Shown in pieces: positions 54,101 to 62,743 of a stretch of 64,000 bases of DNA. Under the pieces are notes generated by a model. It saw nothing but the letters and a program-made list of their open reading frames with translations, was not told the origin of the DNA and ran no database searches. Position numbers and translations under genes: made by a program. Source of the DNA: Enterococcus wangshanyuanii (GTDB lineage Bacteria > Bacillota > Bacilli > Lactobacillales > Enterococcaceae); assembly GCF_002197645.1 (NCBI RefSeq), contig NZ_CP021874.1, positions 2,418,001 through 2,482,000 on the forward strand. Reading direction: 5' to 3'. Positions within the stretch are counted from its first letter, which is position 1; the number at the start of each line of letters is the position of its first letter.

Positions 54101-54436
54101 GTCGTCTTATTCATGCTGATCTTCTCACTGCTCAACCATTATGCACTAAAACAATTCCATATCGCCGGTTTTGCCTTCAGCTTATTCTTATTCATTAGTT
54201 ACGTATTCGTGACAAATGCCATCGGAAAAACCAAAGGCAATAATCCAATGGTCGATATGATCCGTTCCATCAATCCATTATCGATCGGAGAAAACAACTT
54301 AGCAGATATCTTAGCGAATAATGCACTGAACATCGTACAAATTATTTTATATCTATTAGCAATTGCAGCCCTTGCGGCATTCAATATTTTTATTTGGAAA
54401 CCAAGAAGGAAACTAAAGGAAGTGGCGAAAAAATGA
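51101..54436 (+). CDS. esaA: EsaA, T7SSb membrane protein with large extracellular domain
   Basis: This 1111-aa protein has an N-terminal transmembrane helix (about residues 10-27). A long extracellular region rich in coiled coils follows, with a Ser/Glu/Thr/Pro-rich insertion at about 600-640, and five or so C-terminal helices (about 930-1100). This matches EsaA/YueB, which spans the cell envelope and may act as a conduit. Its stop overlaps the essA start (ATGA). Length is in the family range. Confidence 0.95.
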   Translation: MNSKKLYYILKSVWMVVILLIMLIFMNRDFTDISAKKEQDEEDMRLNIALVNEDAGVNRNNIDYNLGADYVKKIEKDVTYNWFTVSRGIAENGLKNGTYNLLVTIPSNFSSKLLELDSPSPEKVQVNYKINANGNATLENESRSVGRKIVSDLNQQLVDLYVVSILDNLFTAQQNIEKVYKNQTDSVNDFQNILYQPTLNFKDYLPAITSQSKSALQANDFLAETLGSHIQGTDSLVSSHQDYSSLLEKLLKDRAEGMISYEEFMQQLTQAEENVSGEDISEMFRQLQQSGQSIESEFSSGGVADTTSGQIHQLNQQLEKAKAAVDEQQAKLDSISDNYFNQYKEPFFESLGVKEGERKVTLEDVLNKAGKQYPPTNESGFSVAYIDRINERLALLPFRTTTFNLNPQDDIFRYAKIPYGDGQPFVSLQEKFNTLADKVAVLNKNTDTYNAENNKNEPHLIFDMDPVKAAESPYYEEIANAYNTLNSKLHNTQSTGILDVYHGNFTINTQSLGSDAYLQITDIPAGITDINCSELGGQITLDTQYKINGSRTLTFNYKFTDEYNETTQSPKMKIKIAQSKTSDDGSVVPFTVDVITPEPEVATSPEDGTVSSSSEEETTEQSQAEEPVAPAATVTPYAAVLTQSGFSIEWDQSIDTSAFLSEDYQKAKRAYSEAVGKALELYDAISAELDFYEKYQFEQYGAFLKLDLTEAFEQILNETFLGGDYKEQTNHLAALKLQAETLETQSDVIEAKIIGVLGNTQDLNSQISHQADRISEAQQTLAEAVGNKSTVDSFNSLTDSSIESAHSTLQTLYEQSKAIKEASEMNVKEAEGVKSVFTSFDQEVNTAQKNGEELSSNADVIMANLNDELANNNDFVSAFIKVLSNAQKDGVPNNTLLQFIANPVNGKAEATIKTTEVNEPFTWILIMYTLSLFIAYLFATQPVIRKVKDKFKREQLWFKDNIMETIVLSASAVGIGVVLGILSVSELGIVKESQIVWVMMVVLFMLIFSLLNHYALKQFHIAGFAFSLFLFISYVFVTNAIGKTKGNNPMVDMIRSINPLSIGENNLADILANNALNIVQIILYLLAIAALAAFNIFIWKPRRKLKEVAKK

Positions 54437-54903
54437 AGAAATTGACGATCTTACTTTTACTTGTAATCGGCCTCTTTTCATTTACTAGCACCTCTTATGC
54501 AAAAGAAACTTTACTAGACAATAACTTAGATTTAAAAACCGATCGCTTGAATCAAAATCAGGTCGACAACGGAAAAGCCCAAAGCTTTATCGCCGAAGAT
54601 CGGCTTTTTGACAGCGAGATGATCGACAAAGTAGCAAATGCAAAAAAAGTCGAGGAAAAACAACGACAGGAAGATGAAGCACAATTCTTTTTGACCAAAG
54701 TACCGAAAACCAAAGAATACGATCACACCCAGCTATTTGCGGGTAATGATGTTGAATATGCAGCGGCGAAAAAAGAAGAAACTGTTGAGGCAGTTTCTTC
54801 CGGCGCTAAGCTGCTTCCTTTGGTTTTAGGCTTATTATTGGTCACTGTCGTGACATTAGTGTTGTATCACAGTAGAAAAAGAGGTCAGCAAAATGGCAGA
54901 TAA
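54433..54903 (+). CDS. essA: EssA, T7SSb membrane protein
   Basis: The ATG overlapping the esaA stop gives 156 aa; an upstream extension inside esaA is not needed. The product has an N-terminal hydrophobic signal-like segment (residues 1-22), a charged middle and a second membrane helix (about 125-145) with a basic end. It is a core subunit of the T7SSb. It overlaps esaB by 11 bp. Confidence 0.9.
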   Translation: MKKLTILLLLVIGLFSFTSTSYAKETLLDNNLDLKTDRLNQNQVDNGKAQSFIAEDRLFDSEMIDKVANAKKVEEKQRQEDEAQFFLTKVPKTKEYDHTQLFAGNDVEYAAAKKEETVEAVSSGAKLLPLVLGLLLVTVVTLVLYHSRKRGQQNGR

Positions 54904-55150
54904 TCAAGAACATATCAATATCACCCTTTTATACCAACAAGAAAAAGACAAAACAGTAGATCTACGTATTCCGAACAATATCACGGTCTATCGTTTTATC
55001 CGTGAATTGAACCAAATATTCAACAAAGAAAAAGACATAAAAAAATACCAGATCAAAGTCTTGAATAAAGGACTTTTACTAGATGAAGAGAAAAAGTTAA
55101 AAGATTATCCGATTACAAACGGAGACATAATTGAAGTGTTGGGAGAGTAA
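54893..55150 (+). CDS. esaB: EsaB, ubiquitin-like T7SSb protein
   Basis: An 85-aa cytoplasmic protein with the YukD/EsaB ubiquitin-like fold (DLRIPNNITVYRFIREL; LLDEEKKLKDYPITNGDIIEVL). Its role is regulatory or structural in the secretion machine. It overlaps essA and abuts essB. Confidence 0.95.
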   Translation: MADNQEHINITLLYQQEKDKTVDLRIPNNITVYRFIRELNQIFNKEKDIKKYQIKVLNKGLLLDEEKKLKDYPITNGDIIEVLGE

Positions 55151-56377
55151 ATGATGGAGACAATGAAAGACTTAGAACTAATTATCGAAAAACAAACATA
55201 CACATTCAAAAAAACGGCAGAAAACTGGACACTTACCTTAAGAAAATCAGAAGTCCAAGTTAATGAAGAAAAAGACTTAGCCTTGCTGAAAGTCGCACAT
55301 CCTTTATTGATGGATACTGCAATCCACTGGGAAGAAGATGCTGTTACCTTTACTTATGAGCTGCCAAAAGAACATTTGACCTTCGCTGAGCTAAAAGCCG
55401 CAACCAAAGAAGAAAAACTGCGTGCAATGGCGAACATGGCAGCGATCGAGCAATTATTAGATTTACCTCTGACGTTCTTTATCCACCCAGAGAATATTTT
55501 ATTTGATTACAACTTATTACCTAAGGTCGCTTACCGTGGCTTAGCTGGTAAAATGCCGCCGAAAGTTACTGATCATGCTCTACTATTGAGACAATACAAA
55601 AGCTTGATCATCGCCCTGTTTGAAAAAAATCAGGATTTCTCAAAACTCTATGAAGGACAATTAGAAATCAAAAAAGGTTCTGAATTTATCCAAACGATCA
55701 TCAAAAAAGAAAGCTTCGAAGAAATCAGACAATACTTAGTGGAGAACTACGATCACACCGTAGAGCGTACCAAGAAAACAACTAAAAAAGTCAGCAAAGC
55801 GAAATTCCAAGTCATGAAACAATTATCGATCTGGATGACCGTTTTAGCTGTTGTTTTAGTAGTTCCTTTGGCATATCTGCTGTTTTTCCGTCTCCCTTTC
55901 TTAGATCGGATGCAAAACACAGATACAGCTTTCTTGAAAAATGACTATGAAGCAGTGATCACAACATTAGATCCTGTGAAAACAGCCAGCATCCCTTTTA
56001 CGCAAAAATATGAATTAGCCTATAGCTTCGTACAAGGAGAAGCTTTACAAGAACAACAGAAAAAAGTAATTTTGAACAATGTAACCTTGCGTTCAGATGA
56101 AACCTATTTAGATTACTGGATCGAAAACGGCCGCGGAAACCTTGACGAAGCCTTAGATGTTGCAAAAAACTTGGAAGATTCTGATTTGATCCTTTACGGT
56201 ATCACGCAAAAAATCGAGCAAGTGAGAAAAGACACGAAAATGTCCGGAACAGAAAAAGAAGAAACTATAAGTAAACTAGAAGATGATTACAAAAAATACA
56301 AAGAAAAACGTGATGAAAGTGTGAACGCTGCAGAAGCTGAACAAACACAAGGATCAACGGCGCAGGAGGGCAACTAG
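55151..56377 (+). CDS. essB: EssB, T7SSb pseudokinase-like membrane protein
   Basis: This 408-aa protein has an N-terminal cytoplasmic pseudokinase domain (PENILFDYNLLPKVAYRG), one transmembrane helix at about residues 230-250 and an extracellular helical C-terminal domain ending in a Glu/Gln/Ala-rich tail. It is a structural core subunit. GGGAG precedes ATG; it is adjacent to essC. Confidence 0.95.
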   Translation: MMETMKDLELIIEKQTYTFKKTAENWTLTLRKSEVQVNEEKDLALLKVAHPLLMDTAIHWEEDAVTFTYELPKEHLTFAELKAATKEEKLRAMANMAAIEQLLDLPLTFFIHPENILFDYNLLPKVAYRGLAGKMPPKVTDHALLLRQYKSLIIALFEKNQDFSKLYEGQLEIKKGSEFIQTIIKKESFEEIRQYLVENYDHTVERTKKTTKKVSKAKFQVMKQLSIWMTVLAVVLVVPLAYLLFFRLPFLDRMQNTDTAFLKNDYEAVITTLDPVKTASIPFTQKYELAYSFVQGEALQEQQKKVILNNVTLRSDETYLDYWIENGRGNLDEALDVAKNLEDSDLILYGITQKIEQVRKDTKMSGTEKEETISKLEDDYKKYKEKRDESVNAAEAEQTQGSTAQEGN

Positions 56378-59300
56378 ATGCAAAAGATACAAGCCATCCT
56401 CTACCTTCACGGCTATCGTTACCAATTGATCTTGGACGAAGAAAAAGCCCAAACGATCGGTCCGGATAACCAAGCAGCTTTACATGTACCCGTACTAGCA
56501 GAATCTGACACATTAACGATTGAGAAGCAGGACAATTGGATGTTGACGACTCAAGATCAGGAACACGTTTTGCCGTTGAATACACCTGTGACCTTCTCGT
56601 TATCAGATGAACAGCCAGTCACTGTGATTTTGACACCAGTGACTAAATTACACATTTTTGACTTACTGGATAAAAAAGAACTGATCCTAAGCACAGATAA
56701 AGGTGCAACGTTAGAATTAGCGAATGATCATCTGACGCATCCTTTATCTGCTATCTTGAAAAAGCAAGAGGATCAGTGGCTCTTGACTGTTTTATCTGGC
56801 GAATTAATGATCAACAATCGATTATTTATCGGCACAGAGTATTTACTAAGCAAAGGAGACGAAATTTCTTTCCTTCATCATACGCTGAAATTCTTTACGC
56901 ATGAGATCCATGCCACAGAAGGCACGATCATCAAATCTGATCTATGCGAAATCTACACATCACGTTACGATGTTTACGAGGACTATCCTGATTTCCACCG
57001 TTCTCCGCGGATCATTTATCGTGAGCCGGAAGAAAAAATCATGATCAATGCACCAAGTGATCCCAAAGATGCACCAAAGGATCAACTGATCAAAACGATT
57101 TTACCACCAGTTGTGATGCTGATCGTAACAGTGGCAATGGCTTTCTTCCGTCCCAACGGATTATTCGTCTTAGCCAGTGCGGCAACGACCTTGATTACGA
57201 TCATCTTTTCGATCACCAACTATTTTAAGAGTCGCAAAGAGCACAAACAAAGCCTGATCGATCGTGAAATCAGCTATAAAAAATATTTGATCGACAAGTC
57301 TGTTGAGCTGCACCAGATCAACCAAGAGCAAAAACAAGGGCAACTGTACCATTATCCAAGTGTTTCTGAACTATTGGATATGACAAAAACCTACAGCCCA
57401 CGAATCTATGAAAAAACACCGCTGCACTTTGATTTTCTTTTCTACCGTTTAGGCTTAGGAAATGTTCAATCATCCAGCGAAATTTCGTATTCAAACAAAG
57501 AACGCGGAAAAGAAACCGATGATCTAGAAAAAAGCGGTTACGAATTATATACGAAGAGCTTAGAGCTAACCGATATGCCCGTTTTAGCCAACCTAACGCA
57601 TGGTCCTGTCGGCTATATTGGACCTAGAAGCTTAGTGTTAGAGCAATTACATTTACTAGTCAACCAATTATCTGTGTTCCATAGCTATCATGATTTACAG
57701 TTTATCTCGATCTTCCCCGAAGCAGAAAAAGCGCAATGGGAATGGATGCGTTGGATGCCTCATGCTAAAATGCAGGACGTAAATGTCCGCGGATTTGTGT
57801 ATAACCAACGTAGTCGGGATCAAGTGTTGAACAGTTTAAATCAGATCTTGAAAAACCGTAAAAACTCAATGGAAGAAAACCGCAATAGCCGGGACAGTAC
57901 CATCTTCTCCCCTCACTATGTGGTCATGATCACCGATGAAAAATTGATTTTAGATCATGTCATCATGGAATTCTTCAATGAAGATCCAAGCGAACTCGGC
58001 TGTAGTGTGATTTTTGTAGAAGATGTGATGAGCAGCTTATCCGATAATATCAAAACGGTCATCGATATCCGTGACCGTAATACCGGAGTCCTGTTACTGG
58101 AAGAAGGTCAATTGAAAAATACACACTTCCAGCTAGATCACTTCCCTACTGATTTTGATAAGGAACAATTGCCTAGATTATTAGCGCCGTTGAATCACTT
58201 ACAAAATCTAAAATCAAGTATCCCAGAAGCTGTGACATTCCTAGAAATGTACGGCATCGAAACCTTTGATGAATTTAACGTGACTCAACGTTGGGCAGAA
58301 CATTCTCCGCATAAAACCTTGGCAGTGCCACTTGGTTTACGTGGAAAAGACGATATCGTTTATTTGAACTTACATGAAAAAGCTCACGGTCCCCATGGTC
58401 TTGTCGCTGGTACCACTGGTTCTGGTAAATCAGAGATCGTACAAAGTTATATCTTGAGTTTAGCGGTGAACTTCCACCCGTATGACGTCGCGTTCCTACT
58501 GATCGACTACAAAGGTGGAGGAATGGCGAACCTATTCCGGAATCTGCCGCACTTACTGGGCAGTATCACCAACTTGGACGGCGCTCAAAGTATGCGTGCC
58601 TTGATTTCCATCAATGCCGAGCTAAAACGCCGCCAGCGCCTTTTCTCTGAAAATAACGTCAACCATATCAATCAGTACCAAAAATTATACAAAAACGGCG
58701 ATGTAGACGAACCAATGCCTCACCTCTTCCTGATTTCGGATGAGTTTGCCGAGTTAAAAGCAGAACAGCCAGAGTTTATGAAAGAGCTTGTCTCCACTGC
58801 TCGTATCGGGCGTTCTCTAGGGATTCACTTGATCCTAGCAACACAAAAACCAAGTGGTGTCGTCAATGACCAAATCTGGAGTAACTCGAAATTCAAGCTT
58901 GCCTTGAAAGTGGCCGATCGTGCCGATTCGATGGAAATGTTGAAAACTCCAGATGCCGCAGAGATCACACAAGCCGGTCGTGCGTATCTACAAGTCGGAA
59001 ACAATGAAATTTATGAATTGTTCCAAAGTGCATGGAGTGGGGCGGATTATCAACCAGACAAAGATGAACAACAGATCGAAGATCATACGATTTACCTTGT
59101 GAACGATCTCGGTCAGTATGAAATTTTAAGTGAAGATTTAAGTGGTTTAGAAAATGCGGATGATGTGAAACAGATCCCGACCGAATTAGATGCGATCATC
59201 GACGGAATCCATGAAGTAGCGGAACGTGAAAATATCACCCCTCTTCCTCGTCCTTGGTTACCGCCGTTGGAAGAGCGGATCATTGCGACTGCCCTTCACC

Positions 59301-60898
59301 CTGTGGACTTTAAAGAAGAATGGCAGACAGAGAAACAGCCGCTTGAACCAGTTTTAGGCGTTGTCGATGTACCGAGTATGCAGGCGCAGGAAACCTTACG
59401 CTTGAATATGACCCAAGAAGGTCATATGACAGTGTTTAGTAGTCCTGGGTATGGAAAAAGTACGTTTATGCAGACGGTGGTCATGGACTTGGCGCGTGTG
59501 CATAGTCCGGAAAGATTGAATGTTTACTTGCTTGATTTCGGAACAAACGGATTACTTCCATTGAAGAAACTGCCACATGTAGCCGATACGATGAGTATTG
59601 ATGAAGAAGAGAAAATCGAGAAATTTGCTCGTCGGATCAATGATGAATTGAAACGTCGGAAGAAATTGTTAAGTGAATATTCCGTCGCTAGTTTGGAAAT
59701 GTATGAACGTGCAAGTGGCAAGGAAGAACCGATCATTTTGATTCTTCTAGATGGATTTGAAGGCATGAAAGGTGCGAAGTTTGAAGAAATTCTTGAAAAA
59801 GTCATTACTCAGGTTGCTCGTGAGGGTGCTGGAATTGGGATTCACCTGCTATTATCTGCAGGTCGCCAAAACTCAATGCGGATGACTCTATCAAGTAATA
59901 TCAAGACACAAATCGTGTTGAAGATGATCGATGATTCAGAGCCTAGAGCCATCGTTGGACGGACGACGTTAACGATCGATGACTTGCCTGGACGTGGGTT
60001 GATCAAGTTGGAAGAACCGGAATTGTTCCAAACTGCCCTTCCAGCTGAAGGAGAAGATACACTTCAAATAATTGAAGCGATCCAAGAAGAAGTGGCGCAG
60101 ATGGATCAACATTGGACTGGGGCAAGACCAGAACCGATTCCGATGGTACCGGAAGTCTTGTATTTTGAAGAGTTTAGACAAATGAAACAAGCTCAACAGC
60201 TAGTACAAGAGGGCTTACTACCTATGGGATTAAATTATGAAACAGTTGATCCAGTAGCAAAATCATTAGATGCCTATCCACAATTAGCAGTCTTTGCTCC
60301 TAAATACGAACGCATTATAGGTAGTTTGAGTAGCATTCAACAATTCTTAACAATGACTGGAAAATATGAATACGTCATTTTAGATGACCAAGAGGAAAAC
60401 TTCTTAGATCATGGAACTAGCGCTAAACGTTATAGTTCTAACAAAGATGATTTCTTACCTATCTGTCAAGAAATCATCGAGTTGATTGAAGATAGAGAAG
60501 ATGATTTTGATGATATGAAAGAAGATGGTGAAGTAAGAAATATCAAAGAATATTTAGCTACTATTAAACCATTGGTCATCGTGATTCCGAATATCTCTTA
60601 CTTCCTAACAGATATGAATCCTGAGGTAGAAAAATTATTCGCTAAAATATTACAAACAGGCGCTCAAATGGGAATATATCTACTTTATGGTTCATTATTC
60701 AATGCTGTGAGCGGCTACGATGAAGTAAGTAAGTTACTTAAGAAAGTGGACAAAGGTCTTGTTCTCGGAAAAGTTGGAGACCAAGGACAATTGAAAGCAT
60801 CGAACATCGGTTACAGAGATCCAACACCAGATGATACAGAGGGTTACTTTATTGAAAATGATTATGCTGAAAAAATCAAAGTATCCTTGTCATTATAA
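56378..60898 (+). CDS. essC: EssC, T7SSb FtsK/SpoIIIE motor ATPase
   Basis: This 1506-aa protein has N-terminal forkhead-associated domains (1-200) and two transmembrane helices (about 235-275). Three ATPase modules follow: D1 with Walker A GTTGSGKS near residue 678, D2 with SSPGYGKST near 1021, and D3 without a clear Walker A. The C-terminal part of EssC chooses substrates and varies between strains in staphylococci and Listeria. Here base composition falls from about 45-55% to about 30-35% GC near 60.19 kb, inside D3, suggesting the end of the gene was replaced. Confidence 0.96.
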   Translation: MQKIQAILYLHGYRYQLILDEEKAQTIGPDNQAALHVPVLAESDTLTIEKQDNWMLTTQDQEHVLPLNTPVTFSLSDEQPVTVILTPVTKLHIFDLLDKKELILSTDKGATLELANDHLTHPLSAILKKQEDQWLLTVLSGELMINNRLFIGTEYLLSKGDEISFLHHTLKFFTHEIHATEGTIIKSDLCEIYTSRYDVYEDYPDFHRSPRIIYREPEEKIMINAPSDPKDAPKDQLIKTILPPVVMLIVTVAMAFFRPNGLFVLASAATTLITIIFSITNYFKSRKEHKQSLIDREISYKKYLIDKSVELHQINQEQKQGQLYHYPSVSELLDMTKTYSPRIYEKTPLHFDFLFYRLGLGNVQSSSEISYSNKERGKETDDLEKSGYELYTKSLELTDMPVLANLTHGPVGYIGPRSLVLEQLHLLVNQLSVFHSYHDLQFISIFPEAEKAQWEWMRWMPHAKMQDVNVRGFVYNQRSRDQVLNSLNQILKNRKNSMEENRNSRDSTIFSPHYVVMITDEKLILDHVIMEFFNEDPSELGCSVIFVEDVMSSLSDNIKTVIDIRDRNTGVLLLEEGQLKNTHFQLDHFPTDFDKEQLPRLLAPLNHLQNLKSSIPEAVTFLEMYGIETFDEFNVTQRWAEHSPHKTLAVPLGLRGKDDIVYLNLHEKAHGPHGLVAGTTGSGKSEIVQSYILSLAVNFHPYDVAFLLIDYKGGGMANLFRNLPHLLGSITNLDGAQSMRALISINAELKRRQRLFSENNVNHINQYQKLYKNGDVDEPMPHLFLISDEFAELKAEQPEFMKELVSTARIGRSLGIHLILATQKPSGVVNDQIWSNSKFKLALKVADRADSMEMLKTPDAAEITQAGRAYLQVGNNEIYELFQSAWSGADYQPDKDEQQIEDHTIYLVNDLGQYEILSEDLSGLENADDVKQIPTELDAIIDGIHEVAERENITPLPRPWLPPLEERIIATALHPVDFKEEWQTEKQPLEPVLGVVDVPSMQAQETLRLNMTQEGHMTVFSSPGYGKSTFMQTVVMDLARVHSPERLNVYLLDFGTNGLLPLKKLPHVADTMSIDEEEKIEKFARRINDELKRRKKLLSEYSVASLEMYERASGKEEPIILILLDGFEGMKGAKFEEILEKVITQVAREGAGIGIHLLLSAGRQNSMRMTLSSNIKTQIVLKMIDDSEPRAIVGRTTLTIDDLPGRGLIKLEEPELFQTALPAEGEDTLQIIEAIQEEVAQMDQHWTGARPEPIPMVPEVLYFEEFRQMKQAQQLVQEGLLPMGLNYETVDPVAKSLDAYPQLAVFAPKYERIIGSLSSIQQFLTMTGKYEYVILDDQEENFLDHGTSAKRYSSNKDDFLPICQEIIELIEDREDDFDDMKEDGEVRNIKEYLATIKPLVIVIPNISYFLTDMNPEVEKLFAKILQTGAQMGIYLLYGSLFNAVSGYDEVSKLLKKVDKGLVLGKVGDQGQLKASNIGYRDPTPDDTEGYFIENDYAEKIKVSLSL

Positions 60899-60914
60899 AA
60901 AAGGAGGATAAAGC

Positions 60915-61355
60915 ATGGACGATAGTAAAGAAAAAGCACGTGAACAAGCGCGAAAAGCAGCTGAACAAGCAGAAAAGAATAGAAGACGACAAGAACTTCA
61001 AATAAAAGCAGACAAAGTTAGAGGAAAAATTTCTAAAGCGAATACTCTTATATCCAGTTTCCGATCTAAACAAAGTGAGTTCGACCAAGCTATTTCTCAG
61101 ATGGAGCAGAAGAAAAATTCTGCTCTGTCTAGCCAAATCGTTTCTCAAGTAAGAGTTTCTAAAGTCTTTGAAGGCGTAATCGCTGAGAAACAAGCTTCAC
61201 AGTTACCAAAAGGAATTAAAGCATTGGATAAAAATATTAAAAAAACTCAAAAAGTTGCTGAAGGTATCGATGATCAAATCAGAGAGCTAACGACTTATCA
61301 AGATACACAACAAGATATTTTATCTAATATCATGGCACAAATAGCAAGTATTTAA
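60915..61355 (+). CDS. DUF5082-like (YwqH-type) T7SS effector-cassette protein
   Basis: A 146-aa helical, coiled-coil protein starting with a very charged segment (KEKAREQARKAAEQAEKNRRR). Length and position first in the cassette fit DUF5082/YwqH, which in Bacillus subtilis precedes YwqI and the LXG toxin YwqJ. It is 16 bp after essC with an AAGGAGG site and may be a chaperone or co-secreted partner. Confidence 0.72.
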   Translation: MDDSKEKAREQARKAAEQAEKNRRRQELQIKADKVRGKISKANTLISSFRSKQSEFDQAISQMEQKKNSALSSQIVSQVRVSKVFEGVIAEKQASQLPKGIKALDKNIKKTQKVAEGIDDQIRELTTYQDTQQDILSNIMAQIASI

Positions 61356-61370
61356 TAAAGGAGTGATAGC

Positions 61371-61655
61371 ATGAGTGGAAAAATAGCTGTAATTAACCAT
61401 GAATTCGAACAAACAACCTCGCAACTAAAACAAAGCCATCAAGAAATCATTAATGCTTACAAAAAAATAATTGAATTAACTAATCAGCTAGGATCAGATT
61501 CACTGAATACTGAAAAGTTGACACCCAAAATCCAAGGTTTAATGGATGGAGTCAATTCTGATGTCATTTCTAGATTAACAGAATTATTCAATCAAACAGA
61601 GAATGTTATCAAAGATTTTGAAACAGTCATTGTAAATGTAGATACTAGTTGTTAA
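61371..61655 (+). CDS. DUF5344-like (YwqI-type) small T7SS-associated protein
   Basis: A 94-aa helical protein rich in Gln, Asn and Ser, 15 bp after the DUF5082-like gene with an AAAGGAG site. Its size, helical pattern and place match YwqI/DUF5344. A partner role for the downstream toxin is inferred. Confidence 0.65.
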   Translation: MSGKIAVINHEFEQTTSQLKQSHQEIINAYKKIIELTNQLGSDSLNTEKLTPKIQGLMDGVNSDVISRLTELFNQTENVIKDFETVIVNVDTSC

Positions 61656-61675
61656 TGAAGGAGGTAGTTTAAACA

Positions 61676-61975
61676 ATGGGAAAAATAAATGTTAATTACG
61701 GGCAAGCCCGCAGTGAAATTAGTAATATTGAAAATCAGATTCATTCTTGTCTAAACTCTGCTAAAAGTCAAATGTCTCAGTTATCTTCATTACTTAATGA
61801 GTCAGAAGGGGCATTTGTCACAGAGATCAGACAACAATTTAAAGCAGAAGAACAAATTATCACAGCTTCTGAAGGTTTTTTTAGAGAAATGTGTCAAGCG
61901 TTACTAAGTGCTGTAGATACTTATGAAGAACAAGACCGCAACATTGCGAATAGTATGGATAAAGCTATTTCTTAA
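61676..61975 (+). CDS. WXG100-like protein with degenerate turn
   Basis: A 99-aa two-helix protein of WXG100 size in which the turn reads SEG rather than WxG (LLNESEGAFVTEIRQQF, about residues 40-56). A GAAGGAGG site lies upstream. It sits directly before the Rhs toxin, so it is probably its dedicated secretion partner. Confidence 0.68.
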   Translation: MGKINVNYGQARSEISNIENQIHSCLNSAKSQMSQLSSLLNESEGAFVTEIRQQFKAEEQIITASEGFFREMCQALLSAVDTYEEQDRNIANSMDKAIS

Positions 61976-61999
61976 TAAATAGATACTAGGAGGAAAAAA

Positions 62000-62743
62000 A
62001 TGGGTGTAGGAAAAGATCGTGTCTTTCTCTTATCGGCACTTGTCGAATTGAAAACACAATATGAAAACCTCTTTAAAGCGGCTGAACAGTTCAGCCAAGA
62101 AATGGAATCTAAGGTCTCTAGTGTGCGTTCACTGGAAGCTCAAGTCCCTTCTGAAGCTAAGAGCGGACGATTATCTGGTGCTACTAGCGGATTTAAACTT
62201 GAAAAAGATAAGTTCCAAGAATTGCTTCAAAAATTAACACGTGATATAGACAAACTTCAAAATGATTTGCCTGCTCTGGACAAAGCTGCCGCAAGCAATG
62301 CTTCTGACTTAACAACAGCTGCCAACGAGTTAGCCAGTTTATTTAAAGAATACCAGTCCTTTATACAAGGTGGATTCACTAGCCAAAGTGTGGATGCTTT
62401 TAAAAAATCCTTGTCTAAAATGCGCTTAAAAAATGGCATGCGTATGTCTGCTGTAGACAAAACCTTGAAAAAGGTTTCTGAAATGTCTAAAGGCCTAGCT
62501 GTTGCTAGTGCCCGTTACAGTAAAGATCCTGTTAACTTAACAACTGGAAACTTTAGTGCTGATAAAGAAGACCTCATGATTCACGGAGAAGTTCCTCTAA
62601 GCTTCACTCGTACCTATAATGCGATGGATGAGTATCAAGGAGCCTTAGGGAAAAACTGGGTTCATCCTTTCGAAGTTCGTGTAACTGAAGAGGAAGAAGA
62701 ACTAAAAAATCATGATGGAAGATGGACATGTTGTTTTTTATGA
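62000..62743 (+). pseudogene. N-terminal part of T7SS-linked Rhs/YD-repeat toxin, frameshifted
   Basis: This 247-aa frame has a helical N-terminal targeting domain (1-170), then the DUF6531 module (DPVNLTTGNFSADKEDL, VPLSFTRTYNAMDEYQG) that begins Rhs proteins. It stops early after leaving the conserved frame at an A6 tract (62704-62709). Removing one A would give ELKIMMEDGHVVFYEP and join it to the downstream frame. An AGGAGG site precedes ATG. It may be a true mutation, a phase-variable site or a sequencing error. Confidence 0.8.

Noticed and set aside
62704..62710. Possible programmed -1 frameshift heptamer AAAAAAT in the Rhs gene
   Set aside because: A -1 slip leads to TCA TGA and stops at once; the downstream frame is reached only by +1, so standard -1 frameshifting cannot rescue the gene.
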